From assembly GCF_030397665.1 (NCBI RefSeq), contig NZ_JAPUBT010000002.1, positions 281,383 through 345,382 on the forward strand: a stretch of 64,000 nt of DNA. Reading direction: 5' to 3'. The notes below the pieces were generated by a model. The model ran no database searches. It had not been told where the DNA came from and saw only the letters and a program-made list of their open reading frames with translations. The stretch is from Janthinobacterium sp. SUN073. GTDB lineage: Bacteria; Pseudomonadota; Gammaproteobacteria; Burkholderiales; Burkholderiaceae_D. The position numbers and the translations under genes were made by a program. Below are positions 7,686 to 17,896 of this stretch, piece after piece (positions within the stretch are counted from its first letter, which is position 1; each line of letters starts with the position of its first letter).

Positions 7686-8444
7686 TCAGGGCATGCCGAC
7701 GTCGTAGCGCTTGCCCAGCCGTTTCAGTTCACCCGTCTCGATCAGATTATTCAATTCCTGGTCGAACTGCAGGCGCAGCTTGTCGAAGGCGGGAGAACGG
7801 GGGAAGGCGAAATAGCCGTTTTGTATGTCGATGACCTTGGGCTGGGGTTTCACCTGGCGCGCATAGCCCAGGCGGGCGATGACGGGGTCGGTATTGCGGC
7901 GGTTGCTGACGAACACATCGACATGGTTGTGCACCAGCATCTTCAAGCCATTTTCCACATTGTTGGCCACGCTGACCTGCAAGCCGGGCCGCACGCGCTC
8001 CCAGTCCGCGCCATACGCCCAGCCATTGAGCAGCACCACCCTGCGGTTCTTCAGCGCCGCGTAATCGCCATCCCAGCCGAAACTGGCGTCCTGGCGCGTA
8101 TAAAAGACCATCTGGTCCTGGTAGAACGGCTTGTCGGAAAACCCCATGCTGGCGATGCGCTCGGGCGTCTTGTAGGGGCCGATCAAGATATCGGCCTGGC
8201 CCTGCACCAGCATGGCTTGCGCGCGCGCCCACGGCACCATGCGAAAACGCACGGTGTTACCCGTGCGCGCCGCCATCAGGCGCAGCAGTTCCGCGCCCAG
8301 TCCGCCATACTCGCCACCGTCCTGGTATTCGAACACGTGCTCGAACTGCGCGCCCACGGCCAGCAGCTCGCGCGCCTGCAGTGGCACGGCGAAGACCGGC
8401 CACAGCAGCGCCAGGGCCAGCAGGCGCCGCCCTGCTTCCCTCAT
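7686..8444 (-). CDS. Periplasmic substrate-binding protein (amino-acid ABC type, family 3)
   Basis: A 252-residue protein with a signal peptide (ALALLWPVFAVPLQARE) and a type-2 periplasmic binding fold: GGLGAELLRLMAARTGNTVRF, WARAQAMLVQGQADILIGPYKTPERIASMGFSDKPFYQDQ, and the C-terminal FDQELNNLIETGELKRLGKRY. No permease or ATPase gene is nearby, so it may be an orphan sensor-type protein. Its ATG overlaps the nadC stop (ATGA), which couples it to NAD biosynthesis genes. The ligand is unknown. Confidence 0.85.
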   Translation of the reverse strand: MREAGRRLLALALLWPVFAVPLQARELLAVGAQFEHVFEYQDGGEYGGLGAELLRLMAARTGNTVRFRMVPWARAQAMLVQGQADILIGPYKTPERIASMGFSDKPFYQDQMVFYTRQDASFGWDGDYAALKNRRVVLLNGWAYGADWERVRPGLQVSVANNVENGLKMLVHNHVDVFVSNRRNTDPVIARLGYARQVKPQPKVIDIQNGYFAFPRSPAFDKLRLQFDQELNNLIETGELKRLGKRYDVGMP

Positions 8445-9310
8445 CAGCCGACGATGCGCAAGGAGTAATCGGTGGCCCGCACGTCCTTCGTCAGGCTGCC
8501 GATCGAGATGCGGTCCACGCCCGTTTCGGCAATGGCCCGCACGGTGTCGAAGTTGACGCCACCCGACGCTTCCAGCAAGGCGCGGCCGTTGGTGAGGGCC
8601 ACGGCGTCGCGCAGCATGTCGTTGCTGAAGTTATCCAGCAGTACCGAGATGGCGCCCGCGTCCAGCGCTTCGCGCAATTGCGCCAGGGTTTCCACCTCGA
8701 TTTGCACGGGCACGCCCGCGTCGAGGTTGCGCGCGTTTTCCAGGGCCTGGCTGACGCCACCGGCGGCCGCGATATGGTTTTCCTTGATCAGGATGCCATC
8801 GTACAGGGCCAGGCGCTGGTTCTTGCCGCCGCCGACGCGCACCGCATACTTTTGCGCCAGGCGCAGGCCCGGCAAGGTCTTGCGCGTATCGAGAATGGAC
8901 GCCCTGGTGCCGGCGATCACGTCGACATACCGGCGCGTGGCCGTGGCCACGGCCGACAGCAGTTGCAGGAAATTGAGGGCGCTGCGCTCGGCCGTGAGCA
9001 AGGCGCGCGCCGGCGCTTCGATCGTGCAAACGACGCTGTCGGCCGTCATCATGTCGCCTTCGGCATAATGCCAAACGATGTCGATGCCGCGGTCCAGGCT
9101 TTTCATGATGCCTTCGAACCACGGCGCACCGCACAGCACGGCCGCTTCACGCACGATGACACGGGCCGTGACGATGTGGTCGGGCGGCACCAGCTCGCCC
9201 GTCAGGTCGCACTGACCCACGTCTTCCAGCAAGGCGGCCAGCAGATTGCCCTCGAACGCGCGCGCCAGGGCCGGATCGAAGGGAGCGAAAGAATTAACAA
9301 GGGTACTCAT
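8444..9310 (-). CDS. nadC: Nicotinate-nucleotide pyrophosphorylase (quinolinate phosphoribosyltransferase)
   Basis: A 288-residue enzyme that converts quinolinate and PRPP to nicotinate mononucleotide in de novo NAD synthesis. Family motifs are all present: [14 protein letters not shown] near the N-terminus, [47 protein letters not shown] and the C-terminal [22 protein letters not shown]. The ATG at 9310 overlaps the nadA stop (ATGA); the upstream open frame lies inside nadA and is not used. Confidence 0.95.
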   Translation of the reverse strand: MSTLVNSFAPFDPALARAFEGNLLAALLEDVGQCDLTGELVPPDHIVTARVIVREAAVLCGAPWFEGIMKSLDRGIDIVWHYAEGDMMTADSVVCTIEAPARALLTAERSALNFLQLLSAVATATRRYVDVIAGTRASILDTRKTLPGLRLAQKYAVRVGGGKNQRLALYDGILIKENHIAAAGGVSQALENARNLDAGVPVQIEVETLAQLREALDAGAISVLLDNFSNDMLRDAVALTNGRALLEASGGVNFDTVRAIAETGVDRISIGSLTKDVRATDYSLRIVG

Positions 9311-10440
9311 GCTGGACCGATTCCTTGGAACAATGTGGTTTCTTTTGCCAGGTCCGCGCCCGGCTTGAGGCCTGCCTTCCTGGCGGCGGCGAAGTCGAGC
9401 ATGCGATTGATCGAGCGCACGGCCAACTGGCCGACTGCGGGATCGACGTGAATTTCGTTGTGCATGTTTTCCAGCGTTTGCGCCAGGTTCAGCAAGCCAT
9501 TCATGGCCATCCACGGGCAGTGCGCGCAGCTTTTGCAGGTGGCGCTGTTGCCGGCCGTGGGCGCTTCGATGAAGCGTTTTCCCGGCGCGGCCGCGCGCAT
9601 CTTGTGCAGAATGCCATTGTCGGTGGCGACAATAAAAGTGTCCGTATCCATGGTTTGCGCTGCCGCAATCATTTGCGACGTCGAGCCCACCATGTCGGCC
9701 AGCGCCACCACGTTGGCGGGCGACTCCGGGTGCACGAGCACCTTAGCTTGCGGATACTCTTCCTTGAGCAAATCGAGTTCGATGCCCTTGAATTCGTCGT
9801 GCACGAGGCAGCTACCCTGCCACAGCAACATGTCGGCGCCCGTTTCCTTCTGGATATACGAACCCAGGTGTTTATCGGGTGCCCAGAGGATTTTCTTGCC
9901 CTGCGCATGCAAGTGGGCAACGATGTCGAGGCCGATCGACGACGTCACCATCCAGTCGGCGCGCGCCTTGACGGCCGCGCTGGTGTTGGCGTACACCACC
10001 ACCGTGCGGTCCGGATGGGCGTCGCAGAAGGCCGTGAATTCGTCCACCGGGCAACCGAGGTCGAGCGAACAGGTCGCGTCGAGATCGGGCATCAAGACGG
10101 TTTTTTCGGGACTGAGGATCTTCGCCGTTTCGCCCATGAAGCGCACGCCGGCCACGACCAGGGTCTTGGCCGGATGGTCGCGCCCGAAACGGGCCATTTC
10201 CAGCGAATCGGAGACGCAGCCGCCCGTGGCTTCGGCCAGGTCTTGCAGGTCGGCATCAACGTAGTAATGGGCAACGAGCACGGCCTCGCGCTCGATCAGC
10301 AGGCGCTTGATGCGCGTGATCAATTCGGCTTTTTCAGCCGGGGAAGGCGTCGCTGGCGTGCGTGCCCAGGCGTGGGCAGTGCAGCTGGCTCCGTCTTGTG
10401 GATGTTCATACTCGACGGATTTGATGGCTAAAGTTTGCAT
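9307..10440 (-). CDS. nadA: Quinolinate synthase NadA
   Basis: A 377-residue enzyme that condenses iminoaspartate with dihydroxyacetone phosphate to quinolinate, using a [4Fe-4S] cluster. It shows [49 protein letters not shown], the GSCLVHDEF cysteine and the CKSCAHCPW cysteine cluster near the C-terminus, together covering the iron-sulfur ligand region. The start at 10440 gives the usual long-form length. nadA, nadC and the binding-protein gene overlap in series, forming one operon. nadB is not in this window. Confidence 0.95.
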   Translation of the reverse strand: MQTLAIKSVEYEHPQDGASCTAHAWARTPATPSPAEKAELITRIKRLLIEREAVLVAHYYVDADLQDLAEATGGCVSDSLEMARFGRDHPAKTLVVAGVRFMGETAKILSPEKTVLMPDLDATCSLDLGCPVDEFTAFCDAHPDRTVVVYANTSAAVKARADWMVTSSIGLDIVAHLHAQGKKILWAPDKHLGSYIQKETGADMLLWQGSCLVHDEFKGIELDLLKEEYPQAKVLVHPESPANVVALADMVGSTSQMIAAAQTMDTDTFIVATDNGILHKMRAAAPGKRFIEAPTAGNSATCKSCAHCPWMAMNGLLNLAQTLENMHNEIHVDPAVGQLAVRSINRMLDFAAARKAGLKPGADLAKETTLFQGIGPA

Positions 10441-10551
10441 GGTGTAGGGTAGCTGGGTGAGAATACACGATGGCATATCGACAGGCCGATTGCCCAGCCT
10501 GCGACACTGCATGCCGGAAGCGCTGCATGCGCCATCCGGCAACCCATCGAA

Positions 10552-12150
10552 TTAATCGATGCCTTGGCTCTTCAAGTAATCTTCGTAATTGCCGTTGTAA
10601 TCGACAATGCCGTCTTCCTTGATCTCGATGATGCGGTTGGCCAGCGAAGACACGAATTCGCGGTCATGCGACACGAAGATCAGGGTGCCCGCGTATTTTT
10701 CCAGCGCGATGTTCAAGGATTCGATCGATTCCATGTCCATGTGGTTGGTCGGCTCATCGAGCATCAGCACGTTGTGGCGGCCCAGCATCAGCTTGCCGTA
10801 CATCATGCGGCCCTTTTCACCACCGGACAGCACCTTGACGGCCTTTTTGACATCGTCGCCGCCGAACAGCAAGCGGCCCAGGATGGAACGCACAGCCTGG
10901 TCGTCGTCGCCCTCTTTCGTCCACTGACCGATCCAGTCGGTCAGGTTCGTGTCCTTGGCGAAATCTTCCGTCGGGTCTTGCGGCATGTAGCCCACGTTGG
11001 CGTTTTCCGCCCACTTCACGCGGCCCTGGTCTGGCTGCAAGCCGGCGATGTCGCCCGCGATGCAACGCAGCATGGTGGTCTTGCCGGCGCCGTTGGCGCC
11101 GATGATGGCGATGCGCTCGCCCGCTTCGACCATGATGCTGAAATTCTTGAACAGCTGGCGGTCAAAGCCTTTCGAGATATTCTCGACTTCCACGGCCAGG
11201 CGGTGCAATTTCTTTTCGCCGTCGAAACGCACGAACGGATAGGCACGCGACGATGGCTTGATGTCGTCGACCTTGATCTTTTCAATCTGCTTGGCGCGCG
11301 ATGTCGCCTGGCGGGCCTTGGATTTGTTGGCGGCGAAGCGGCGCACGAATTCCTGCAGCTCGGCAACCTTGTCTTTCGCTTTCGCGTTGTTGGCCAGCTG
11401 CTGGTTGCGCGCCTGGGTCGAGGCGAACATGTATTCGTCGTAGTTACCCGGGTAAATCTTCAGGGTGCCGTAGTCCATGTCGGCCACGTGGGTGCAGACC
11501 TGGTTCAGGAAGTGGCGATCATGGGAAATGATGATCATGGTGGAGTTGCGCTCGTTGAGCACGTCTTCCAGCCAGCGAATCGTGTTGATGTCCAGGTTAT
11601 TCGTCGGCTCGTCGAGCAGCAGGATGTCCGGATTCGAGAACAGCGCCTGCGCCAGCAGCACGCGCAGCTTCCAGCCTGGCGAGACATTGCTCATCGGGCC
11701 TTGATGCAGCTCAATGGCGACACCGGCGCCCAGCAGCAGTTCGCCCGCGCGCGATTCGGCCGTGTAGCCGTCGTATTCGGACACTTTGCCTTCCAGGTCG
11801 GCCGCCTGCATGTAGTCGTCGTCGGTCGCTTCCGGGTTCGCGTAGATGGCGTCGCGTTGCTGGATGGCGGCCCACATTTCCGTGTGGCCCATCATGACCA
11901 CGTCGAGCACGCGCATATCTTCAAACGCAAACTGGTCCTGGCGCAGCTTGCCCAGGCGCTCGTTGGTATCGAGCATGACATTGCCGCCCGACGGGTCCAG
12001 GTCGCCGCCCAGGATCTTCATGAACGTCGACTTGCCGCAGCCGTTGGCGCCGATCAAGCCATAGCGGTTGCCGTCGCCGAACTTGACGGAGATATTCTCA
12101 AACAATGGCTTGGCGCCAAACTGCATCGTAATATTTGCGGTTGAAAGCAT
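10552..12150 (-). CDS. ybiT: ABC-F family ATPase YbiT
   Basis: A 532-residue protein with two ABC ATPase domains and no membrane segments. Walker A motifs are GANGCGKST (about 34-42) and GANGAGKTT; Walker B regions are [10 protein letters not shown] and [10 protein letters not shown]; signatures are VSPGWKLR and LSGGEKGR; the linker holds [20 protein letters not shown]. Sequence and length match E. coli YbiT closely, from [17 protein letters not shown] to the [12 protein letters not shown] end. ABC-F proteins act on the ribosome during translation. The first domain's degenerate signature (SPGWK) is normal for YbiT. Confidence 0.95.
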   Translation of the reverse strand: MLSTANITMQFGAKPLFENISVKFGDGNRYGLIGANGCGKSTFMKILGGDLDPSGGNVMLDTNERLGKLRQDQFAFEDMRVLDVVMMGHTEMWAAIQQRDAIYANPEATDDDYMQAADLEGKVSEYDGYTAESRAGELLLGAGVAIELHQGPMSNVSPGWKLRVLLAQALFSNPDILLLDEPTNNLDINTIRWLEDVLNERNSTMIIISHDRHFLNQVCTHVADMDYGTLKIYPGNYDEYMFASTQARNQQLANNAKAKDKVAELQEFVRRFAANKSKARQATSRAKQIEKIKVDDIKPSSRAYPFVRFDGEKKLHRLAVEVENISKGFDRQLFKNFSIMVEAGERIAIIGANGAGKTTMLRCIAGDIAGLQPDQGRVKWAENANVGYMPQDPTEDFAKDTNLTDWIGQWTKEGDDDQAVRSILGRLLFGGDDVKKAVKVLSGGEKGRMMYGKLMLGRHNVLMLDEPTNHMDMESIESLNIALEKYAGTLIFVSHDREFVSSLANRIIEIKEDGIVDYNGNYEDYLKSQGID

Positions 12151-12375
12151 GTGATATTAGGTCTTTATTCAGTTAAAACAGCTAGTTAAGTACTTTTCTC
12201 CCATTATACAGCACCCACCCCCTTCCACTCCATAGTGCCCCCGGCGAGCGCACCCTGAGCAAATGTGGAGAACTACTGGCGGCAGATGATGACAAGAAAA
12301 TACCATTGCCGCAGTTCCATTTTGCAGATACCCTGCGTGGCATCCGTTTTCCACTCTTTACCTCGCAGGCATCCC

Positions 12376-12924
12376 TTGAAAAAAATCACCATCGCCGCCG
12401 CCGTGGCCGTCATTGCCGTCGCCGTCACCGCCTACGCTTCGCCGTACTACGCCTTGCACCAGATCAAGACCGCCCTGGCCGAACGCAACGCCGATGCTCT
12501 GGCCACACACGTGGACTTTCCCGCCCTGCGCGCCAGCGTCAAGGCGCAGCTGGAAGCCAGCATGGCCCGCAGCATCGAGGCGACTGCCGGCAGCGGCAAC
12601 CCATTGGCCGCCCTGGGCCAGTCGATCGCCAGCGCCATGCTGGGCAAGATGGTCGACACCATGGTCTCGCCCGCCGGTGTCGTCGCGCTGGTCAACAAAA
12701 GCGCCGTCAGCCCGCAAGCGGGAGCCGATGCAAGTGCGGATGCCCCGGCCGATGGCACTCAGAAAAAGGCCGGCTATTCGGCAAGCTATGCCGGCGTGAA
12801 CACCTTCGTCGTGCGCGCCAAGGATGGCAATGCGCAGGAAAGCGCACTGGTCTTGCAGCGCCATGGCGTGTGGGACTGGAAACTGAGTTCGATTGAAATT
12901 GCGTCGGCGATGGCCGTACGGTAG
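12376..12924 (+). CDS. DUF2939 family exported protein
   Basis: A 182-residue protein starting from TTG at 12376, where LKKITIAAAVAVIAVAVTAYASP forms a normal membrane/signal segment; the longer frame from 12265 would place unlikely sequence before it. The remainder (YYALHQIKTALAERNADALATHVDFPALRASVKAQL, and a C-terminal LVLQRHGVWDWKLSSIEI) matches the DUF2939 pattern. Function unknown; it probably sits in the periplasm or is membrane-anchored. Confidence 0.72.
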   Translation: MKKITIAAAVAVIAVAVTAYASPYYALHQIKTALAERNADALATHVDFPALRASVKAQLEASMARSIEATAGSGNPLAALGQSIASAMLGKMVDTMVSPAGVVALVNKSAVSPQAGADASADAPADGTQKKAGYSASYAGVNTFVVRAKDGNAQESALVLQRHGVWDWKLSSIEIASAMAVR

Positions 12925-12994
12925 CAAGGTGCGCGCATGCGCAAGCAATCCGGGCCACAATGCCTGTCACTTGTAGCAAATTGCAGGAGATTTC

Positions 12995-13654
12995 ATGCTG
13001 AAACACACGGCTTTATCGCTGGCCATGACCGTTGCCTGCGCCACGTCATTCGCCCTCGCCCTCGATGGCACAGCCGGGAGCAGCCACTCTGTCACCGCGC
13101 GCATGCAGGCGGAAACGTCCAGCGCCGCCGATCCCGACGCCCCCGCGCCGCTGCCCGTGCCCAGCGACATTTCGCTGGCCGAACTGGAGCGCCGCTGGGC
13201 GCTGGCACAGGCGCAAGCCGCCGAAAAACACTTCAGCAGCGCGCTCGACCCGGCGGTGCTGACGGCCCTGGCGCGGCAGATGGAATGCATGGATATCGTC
13301 GGCGTGCAAGCGTATGGCGTCCCGCTGGAGCAAACGCAGCCCACCGTGCTGAGCGGCGCGCACCTGCTGGCGCGCTGCCCGGACAGGGCCTATGTGACGA
13401 TCACGGCGATGTCGATGGCGGGCAAGACTGGCAAGCGCGTCACGATTTCGCCGCAGTCATTCAACCAGACGGTGGATGGCAAGCCCGCGCGGCGCCGGTA
13501 TTACAAGGCGCCCAACGGCCGCCAGAAGGAAACGCTGACCATCGTCGATGGCAGTTATGTGTATGCGCTTGAATACTGGTCGCTCGATGACAGCCAGCAG
13601 AGCGGCATGGTCGGCATGCGCCGCATGGAAACATTGACGTTGCCACAACAATAG
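12995..13654 (+). CDS. Hypothetical exported protein
   Basis: A 219-residue protein with an N-terminal signal peptide (MLKHTALSLAMTVACATSFALA). The mature part is proline/alanine-rich to about residue 60, then helical (LAELERRWALAQAQAAEKHF), with two cysteines (RQMECMD and LLARCPD) that could pair in the periplasm. I do not recognise a family. It has an AGGAG ribosome site upstream and converges on the DUF3334 gene across a strong hairpin. Confidence 0.65.
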   Translation: MLKHTALSLAMTVACATSFALALDGTAGSSHSVTARMQAETSSAADPDAPAPLPVPSDISLAELERRWALAQAQAAEKHFSSALDPAVLTALARQMECMDIVGVQAYGVPLEQTQPTVLSGAHLLARCPDRAYVTITAMSMAGKTGKRVTISPQSFNQTVDGKPARRRYYKAPNGRQKETLTIVDGSYVYALEYWSLDDSQQSGMVGMRRMETLTLPQQ

Positions 13655-13711
13655 GGGAAGTTATCTTGCAGGCACGAGCCCGGAGCAAAGCCTTGTCGGC
13701 TGTAAACGGCA

Positions 13712-13741
13712 GTGGCCGGCGGCAAACATGCCGCCGGCCAC
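13712..13741. terminator. 13-bp perfect hairpin between convergent genes
   Basis: GTGGCCGGCGGCA (13712-13724) pairs perfectly with TGCCGCCGGCCAC (13729-13741) around a 4-base loop. It lies between two convergent genes, so it probably ends transcription from both sides even though the T-runs are poor. Confidence 0.7.
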
Positions 13742-13757
13742 GTTCAGACACCGCTGC

Positions 13758-14450
13758 TTACATGCCCAGGGACTTGAGCAGGTCGGCGTTGTCGTCGTCT
13801 TCCGGTTCCGCTGCCGGCGCCGGGGCGGCGTTGCGTTCGCGGTTCGCGTATTCCGTATCCATCAGCGAGTCGGCATCGACTTCGCGCGAATCGAAATCAT
13901 GCAACTTGATGAACTCGGTACGGTCGATTGCCAGTTCCAGATAGAAAATATTGTTCTTTTCCGTGTAGAAGGTGACGCGGCGCATTTCCGGGCGGTCCAG
14001 CGGCGTGTCGACGCTGAGCATCACCTGCTTGTTCAGCACCAGCATCTTCGGCTGGCTCTGGGTGATGTTCGTTTGCAGTTCGCGTCGCACCTTGCCCGTG
14101 AAGTCGCCCACGATCTGGTTCATCAGCTCGCCCATGATGTTCGACACTTCGTCCGACGTGTAGAAATTGGCCAGTTCCGACTTCGGCATACCCATGTGCA
14201 ACATGTAGCGCTCGTAGATTTCCATCGCCGTATCGGCGGCAAAATTGAGCACCACCAGGCCCGTGAAACCACCATCGAACATCACGAAACAACCGATGTC
14301 CGGCTTCAGGCCGGTCTTGGTGATGCGCTGCACCATGCCTGAATAATTGACTCTGCTTTGCGTTGCAACGTTGAGCACCCGAACCACCGAGTTGCACAAA
14401 CTCATCAACAAATCTTCTGTACCGTACACAACATCCTTTTCTGCATCCAT
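13758..14450 (-). CDS. DUF3334 family protein (CheX-like)
   Basis: A 230-residue cytoplasmic protein. The central region (GMVQRITKTGLKPDIGCFVMFDGGFTGLVVLNF, then NIMGELMNQIVGDFTGKVRRELQ) matches the DUF3334 family and resembles the CheC/CheX phosphatase fold, in which a conserved acidic-x-x-Asn pair acts on CheY-P; here E-L-M-N fits that pattern. The C-terminus is Ala/Pro/acidic-rich. Starts at the ATG at 14450 with AGAGG upstream (a TTG at 14456 is an alternative). A role in chemotaxis signalling is inference. Confidence 0.78.
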   Translation of the reverse strand: MDAEKDVVYGTEDLLMSLCNSVVRVLNVATQSRVNYSGMVQRITKTGLKPDIGCFVMFDGGFTGLVVLNFAADTAMEIYERYMLHMGMPKSELANFYTSDEVSNIMGELMNQIVGDFTGKVRRELQTNITQSQPKMLVLNKQVMLSVDTPLDRPEMRRVTFYTEKNNIFYLELAIDRTEFIKLHDFDSREVDADSLMDTEYANRERNAAPAPAAEPEDDDNADLLKSLGM

Positions 14451-14750
14451 GAGCAACCTCTCTTACTATTTTAAAGATGACAGCACTGTTCCCTGCCCGC
14501 CGCGAGCCGAAACACGACCATTTCGCTCAGCAAGCGGACGACTTCACCTTTGCATGCCTGACCTTGCCTGGCTGCGCGCGCCGCGTTGCCGCTGGCACGA
14601 ACCGCCCTGTTACCTTTTTCTGTATAGAAATAAGTATCAGATGCGCAGAATACCCAGATGTAACATTTCCGTCCAGCCATACCTGCATTTACTTGACGAT
14701 CTGTGCGGAAATGCCATATCTGGCCTGGGCACCGGCACAAGAAATAGTAA
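14451..14750. other. Non-coding stretch, no supported gene
   Basis: About 300 bases upstream of the DUF3334 gene, with AT-richer patches than its surroundings. Frames open on both strands (up to about 100 codons) have poor composition and no ribosome site, so I do not call them. It must hold the DUF3334 promoter; I cannot fix its position. Confidence 0.5.
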
Positions 14751-15008
14751 CTAAAAATCAAGTGCACGCAAGACCACGCTGCTGACCAGCAGATCGCGGC
14801 TCAGATAAGCGAAGGCGCGCTGGCCGATGCGCAGGCGGTGGGTGTCGAAGATAAGCAGCCAGTCGCCGCCCTGGCCCTGGTCCAGGCGGCGCAATGCCGT
14901 CACGCTGATGCGACAAGTCTTTTGCACGCCGAAGACGGTCAGATGAAAGCGGATGGTGTCGCCCGCCGGTTCGAGGGCGATGCTGTCGCGCAGAATCTCA
15001 TAGGGCAT
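14751..15008 (-). CDS. DUF1488-like small protein
   Basis: An 85-residue protein. The pattern IRFHLTVFGVQKTCRISVTALRRL, LLIFDTHRLRIGQRAFAYLSRD and a final VVLRALDF resembles DUF1488 proteins (short, with a conserved FDxHRxxI segment and a terminal aspartate-phenylalanine). Function unknown. A purine-rich GGGGGCGG stretch precedes the ATG. Confidence 0.6.
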   Translation of the reverse strand: MPYEILRDSIALEPAGDTIRFHLTVFGVQKTCRISVTALRRLDQGQGGDWLLIFDTHRLRIGQRAFAYLSRDLLVSSVVLRALDF

Positions 15009-15416
15009 GGCCGCCGCCCCCGTTCATGTGGCGAAGGTGGCCGCAGCAGCGGCATGCCGTGGCAAGTCGAGGATAAAGACGCAGCCATGGCCAGGCGCGA
15101 TTTTCCGCTAGAAATAAATGCATCATGGCATTTTCGGCAATCTCAATGATTAAGAACAAGCCAGCCTAGCGCGATGCCCCGTCAAACACCGTCTGCTACC
15201 GTACACACACTTACTTGCGCGCTGATGGCAACGACAAGCCGTCCGGCTGGCACACCGCGATTACCGTGGGCGCGCACACTGCCCCGTCCTGACGCCCGTG
15301 CGGCCCTTGTCGCGGCCAGGCCCGGTCACCTAAAATAGTGCCTTATATTAAAAATTAAACATGACCGTGACGGCAGCCTGTGGCGCTGTCACACGCAAGG
15401 AAAGACGACGACACTG
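15009..15416. other. Intergenic region upstream of the 556-residue protein
   Basis: About 400 bases without a supportable gene. The part near 15335-15360 is AT-rich (TATATTAAAAATTAAA) and could hold the promoter of the downstream gene; AAGGAAAG near 15398 is a distant ribosome site. I see no tRNA-like fold or clear repeat here. Confidence 0.45.
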
Positions 15417-17087
15417 ATGAGTACTCTTGTAGAGCTGGTAACACAGGAAATGACGGCGGCCATCCACGCCTGGTTCGATGAACGCCTGCAGCGCAACGAC
15501 CTGGAGCAATCCGTCAAGCGCACGACCTTGCAAGCGGGCATTTTCAATGACTTCATGCTCGACTACAAGCCAGGGTGCGCGATCGCCTCCAATATCGACC
15601 TGGGCTTCGACGACGACGCGCGCCCCGGCACGGCGGCGCGCCTTGACGATGCGCAAATGCGCGAGGGTGTCGTGCCACAACTGACGGCCGTGGTCCAGGC
15701 CCGCCTGGCGCCGCTGGTGGACACGCCGATGATCGACTATCGCTTCACCTGCCGCGGCAAGTTCCAGACGGCGCAGGGCAAGCTGCACCTGACGTTGCTG
15801 GAATACGTCAACGAGGATAAACGCCTGGCCTTGCTGGAAAACATACGCGCGTACATCGGGCAAAAGCTCACGCATGGCAAGCATCCGACGAAACCGCTGG
15901 AAACGTTCTTCCTGGCGCGCCACCTGCTCGACCCGCAGCTGTTCCCGCAGCTCGACGTAGCCTGGAGCATCGCCCAATACGAACGCATCCAGGCCTTGAA
16001 CAAGAGCCAGCCGGAGGCCTTGGCCAAGCACCGCGCCGACATCATCCGCGCCATCACGCAATGGGCAGAAAACGTTTTCCTGCCGCAATTTTATGACCGC
16101 GCGCTATCCGCCTACCGCGCCACCGAATACACGCTGAAAGCGGGCGCGGCGCCCGATGCACAGGCACTGCAGCCGATCGACCTGCTGCTGTATGGCGCGG
16201 TGATGATCTTGCGCCATGACGCCAGCTACGCCAAATCCAAGGGCCTGAAATTCCTGGAAATCGCGCGCGAACTGGGCAGCGAACGGGCCGTGCGCATGCT
16301 CAAGGAAGGCAGCGGCACCTTTCCCGATGCCGACATCCACCTGAAAAACGCGCTGCTGGAATGCCGCGCCAACGATGTGTTTGCCACGATCAGCATCACG
16401 ATTGTCCAGGAAGAGGCAGACGCGTATGCGCAGGCGCTGGCGTTCGTCACGCATTTGCTGCAAAACGGTTTTCCGAAAAGCTACCAGATCAAGCTCAAAT
16501 CGAAGGTCAAGGAATATCTGCCCATCAAGGGACTGGCGAAATCCGACACGCACCGCTTCTTTGCCAACGCCCTCGCCCATGCATCCCTGCAGCCGCAGCT
16601 GGAAGCGTATGCGCGCGCCGCCATTGAAGAATTCGAATTCTATGCGGACACGGAAGGGGAAAAGAATTGCATGCCCGGCAGCTACGCCACGTTCGGCCTG
16701 GGCTTGCTCGATGCGCGTCACTTCCCCCTGGTGCAGCACTACATGCAGAACGTCGACGAGGAACACCAGTGCGTGCAGGACCAGTTCACGGCGGCCTTTG
16801 CTGAAAAGCATGGCCTGACGACGGAGTCCATCCCCGTGCTGGCGGCGTGCCTGCGCGCCTGCACGGATAACGCCAAGGTGAAAATCCAGGCGGAACTGGA
16901 AGAGGTGGAGAAGCTGGAACTGTTCTGCCAGCAACTGCAAGGGCTGGAAGGCTATCTGGTCGAACACATGCTGTATCCGGTCTGGGGCAAGCTGGAAAAA
17001 CTGGCCACCCTGGCGCGCAAGGCGGATGGCCGGCGCAAGGAGCTGCTGCTGGCCTTGCTGGAAGCGGCCAGCAAGACAGACGCCTGA
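15417..17087 (+). CDS. Large uncharacterised cytoplasmic protein (DUF6138-like)
   Basis: A 556-residue protein without signal peptide or membrane segment, rich in helices. Recognisable stretches are FLARHLLDPQLFPQLDVAWSIAQYERIQ, AITQWAENVFLPQFYD, FPKSYQIKLKSKVKEYLPIKGL and EKNCMPGSYATFGLGL. I associate this layout with the DUF6138 family, from memory and with limited certainty; no catalytic motif is visible. It has a long 5' intergenic region and is probably monocistronic. Confidence 0.6.
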   Translation: MSTLVELVTQEMTAAIHAWFDERLQRNDLEQSVKRTTLQAGIFNDFMLDYKPGCAIASNIDLGFDDDARPGTAARLDDAQMREGVVPQLTAVVQARLAPLVDTPMIDYRFTCRGKFQTAQGKLHLTLLEYVNEDKRLALLENIRAYIGQKLTHGKHPTKPLETFFLARHLLDPQLFPQLDVAWSIAQYERIQALNKSQPEALAKHRADIIRAITQWAENVFLPQFYDRALSAYRATEYTLKAGAAPDAQALQPIDLLLYGAVMILRHDASYAKSKGLKFLEIARELGSERAVRMLKEGSGTFPDADIHLKNALLECRANDVFATISITIVQEEADAYAQALAFVTHLLQNGFPKSYQIKLKSKVKEYLPIKGLAKSDTHRFFANALAHASLQPQLEAYARAAIEEFEFYADTEGEKNCMPGSYATFGLGLLDARHFPLVQHYMQNVDEEHQCVQDQFTAAFAEKHGLTTESIPVLAACLRACTDNAKVKIQAELEEVEKLELFCQQLQGLEGYLVEHMLYPVWGKLEKLATLARKADGRRKELLLALLEAASKTDA

Positions 17088-17184
17088 AGTGCGCAACGTT
17101 ATGACTTTCACCATTTATAATGCGGGCGCCATAGTTGCTATAAAGCATTTTTTGGCACCTGACATCGACTCATGGAGAATAGAC

Positions 17185-17871
17185 ATGCACCAAACAGTAG
17201 CAACATCACGTAGCGCCCTGCTGGCGGCAGCCTTTGCCGCCGTGGCGCTGGCGCAGCCCGCCATCGCCGCGGAAACCGCCGTGGAACTGGCGCCGCTAGC
17301 CGTCGCCAACCTGTACATCAAGACCATCATCAACCACGATGAAGCCAGCGTCGCCCAGCTCAACGCCTATTTGCGCCCCACGCGCCTGGCGGGCCACCAG
17401 AGCGCCGAATACGCGTCGTACAGCGGCTTGAAGGAGACGGATGCGAAATTCCCGAAAGAAACCGGGAAGCTGATCGCCGACCTGTTTCCCGCCGCCATGC
17501 GCGCGGCCGTCACGCCGGCCGCCGAACAGCTGACCGCGAACATCATCGCCGCCAAGAATGGCGCCGTGTGCCAGGCCACCAAGGCCGACCCGGTGACGAC
17601 GGAAAACGGCATGCAGACGGCCGCCGTCAGCTTCGAATGCCAGGTTGTCAAGGTGCCTGTGGCATGGGCGGCGGCGGCCCAGCAACTGGCGAAGAGCGGC
17701 TGCAAGGTCGAGCAATGCAAGGCCGGCCTGCAAAAGATCGCCGCCACCTATACCAGTTCGCCGAAGCAGACCTGGCGCGCCGTGTTTGCCGTCAGCCGCG
17801 AAAAGGACTCGGAAGCCTGGCGCAACGATTTCGCGCGCGAAACCTTCGATGAAATCTGGGACTACCTGTAA
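17185..17871 (+). CDS. Hypothetical exported protein
   Basis: A 228-residue protein with a clear signal peptide (SALLAAAFAAVALAQPAIAAE). The mature part contains four cysteines (AVCQATK, FECQVVK, SGCKVEQCKAG) suited to disulfides in the periplasm, and a C-terminal WRAVFAVSREKDSEAWRNDF. No family recognised. The ATG at 17185 follows GGAGAATAG; the longer frame from 17026 overlaps the upstream gene and is rejected. Confidence 0.65.
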   Translation: MHQTVATSRSALLAAAFAAVALAQPAIAAETAVELAPLAVANLYIKTIINHDEASVAQLNAYLRPTRLAGHQSAEYASYSGLKETDAKFPKETGKLIADLFPAAMRAAVTPAAEQLTANIIAAKNGAVCQATKADPVTTENGMQTAAVSFECQVVKVPVAWAAAAQQLAKSGCKVEQCKAGLQKIAATYTSSPKQTWRAVFAVSREKDSEAWRNDFARETFDEIWDYL

Positions 17872-17896
17872 TCCTGGCGTCGTTTAGAATGGCTAG

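Noticed and set aside
14471-14767. Open frames of about 100 codons on both strands in the DUF3334 upstream region
   Set aside because: No ribosome sites, odd composition with many Cys, Phe and Tyr, and overlap with the likely promoter of the DUF3334 gene.
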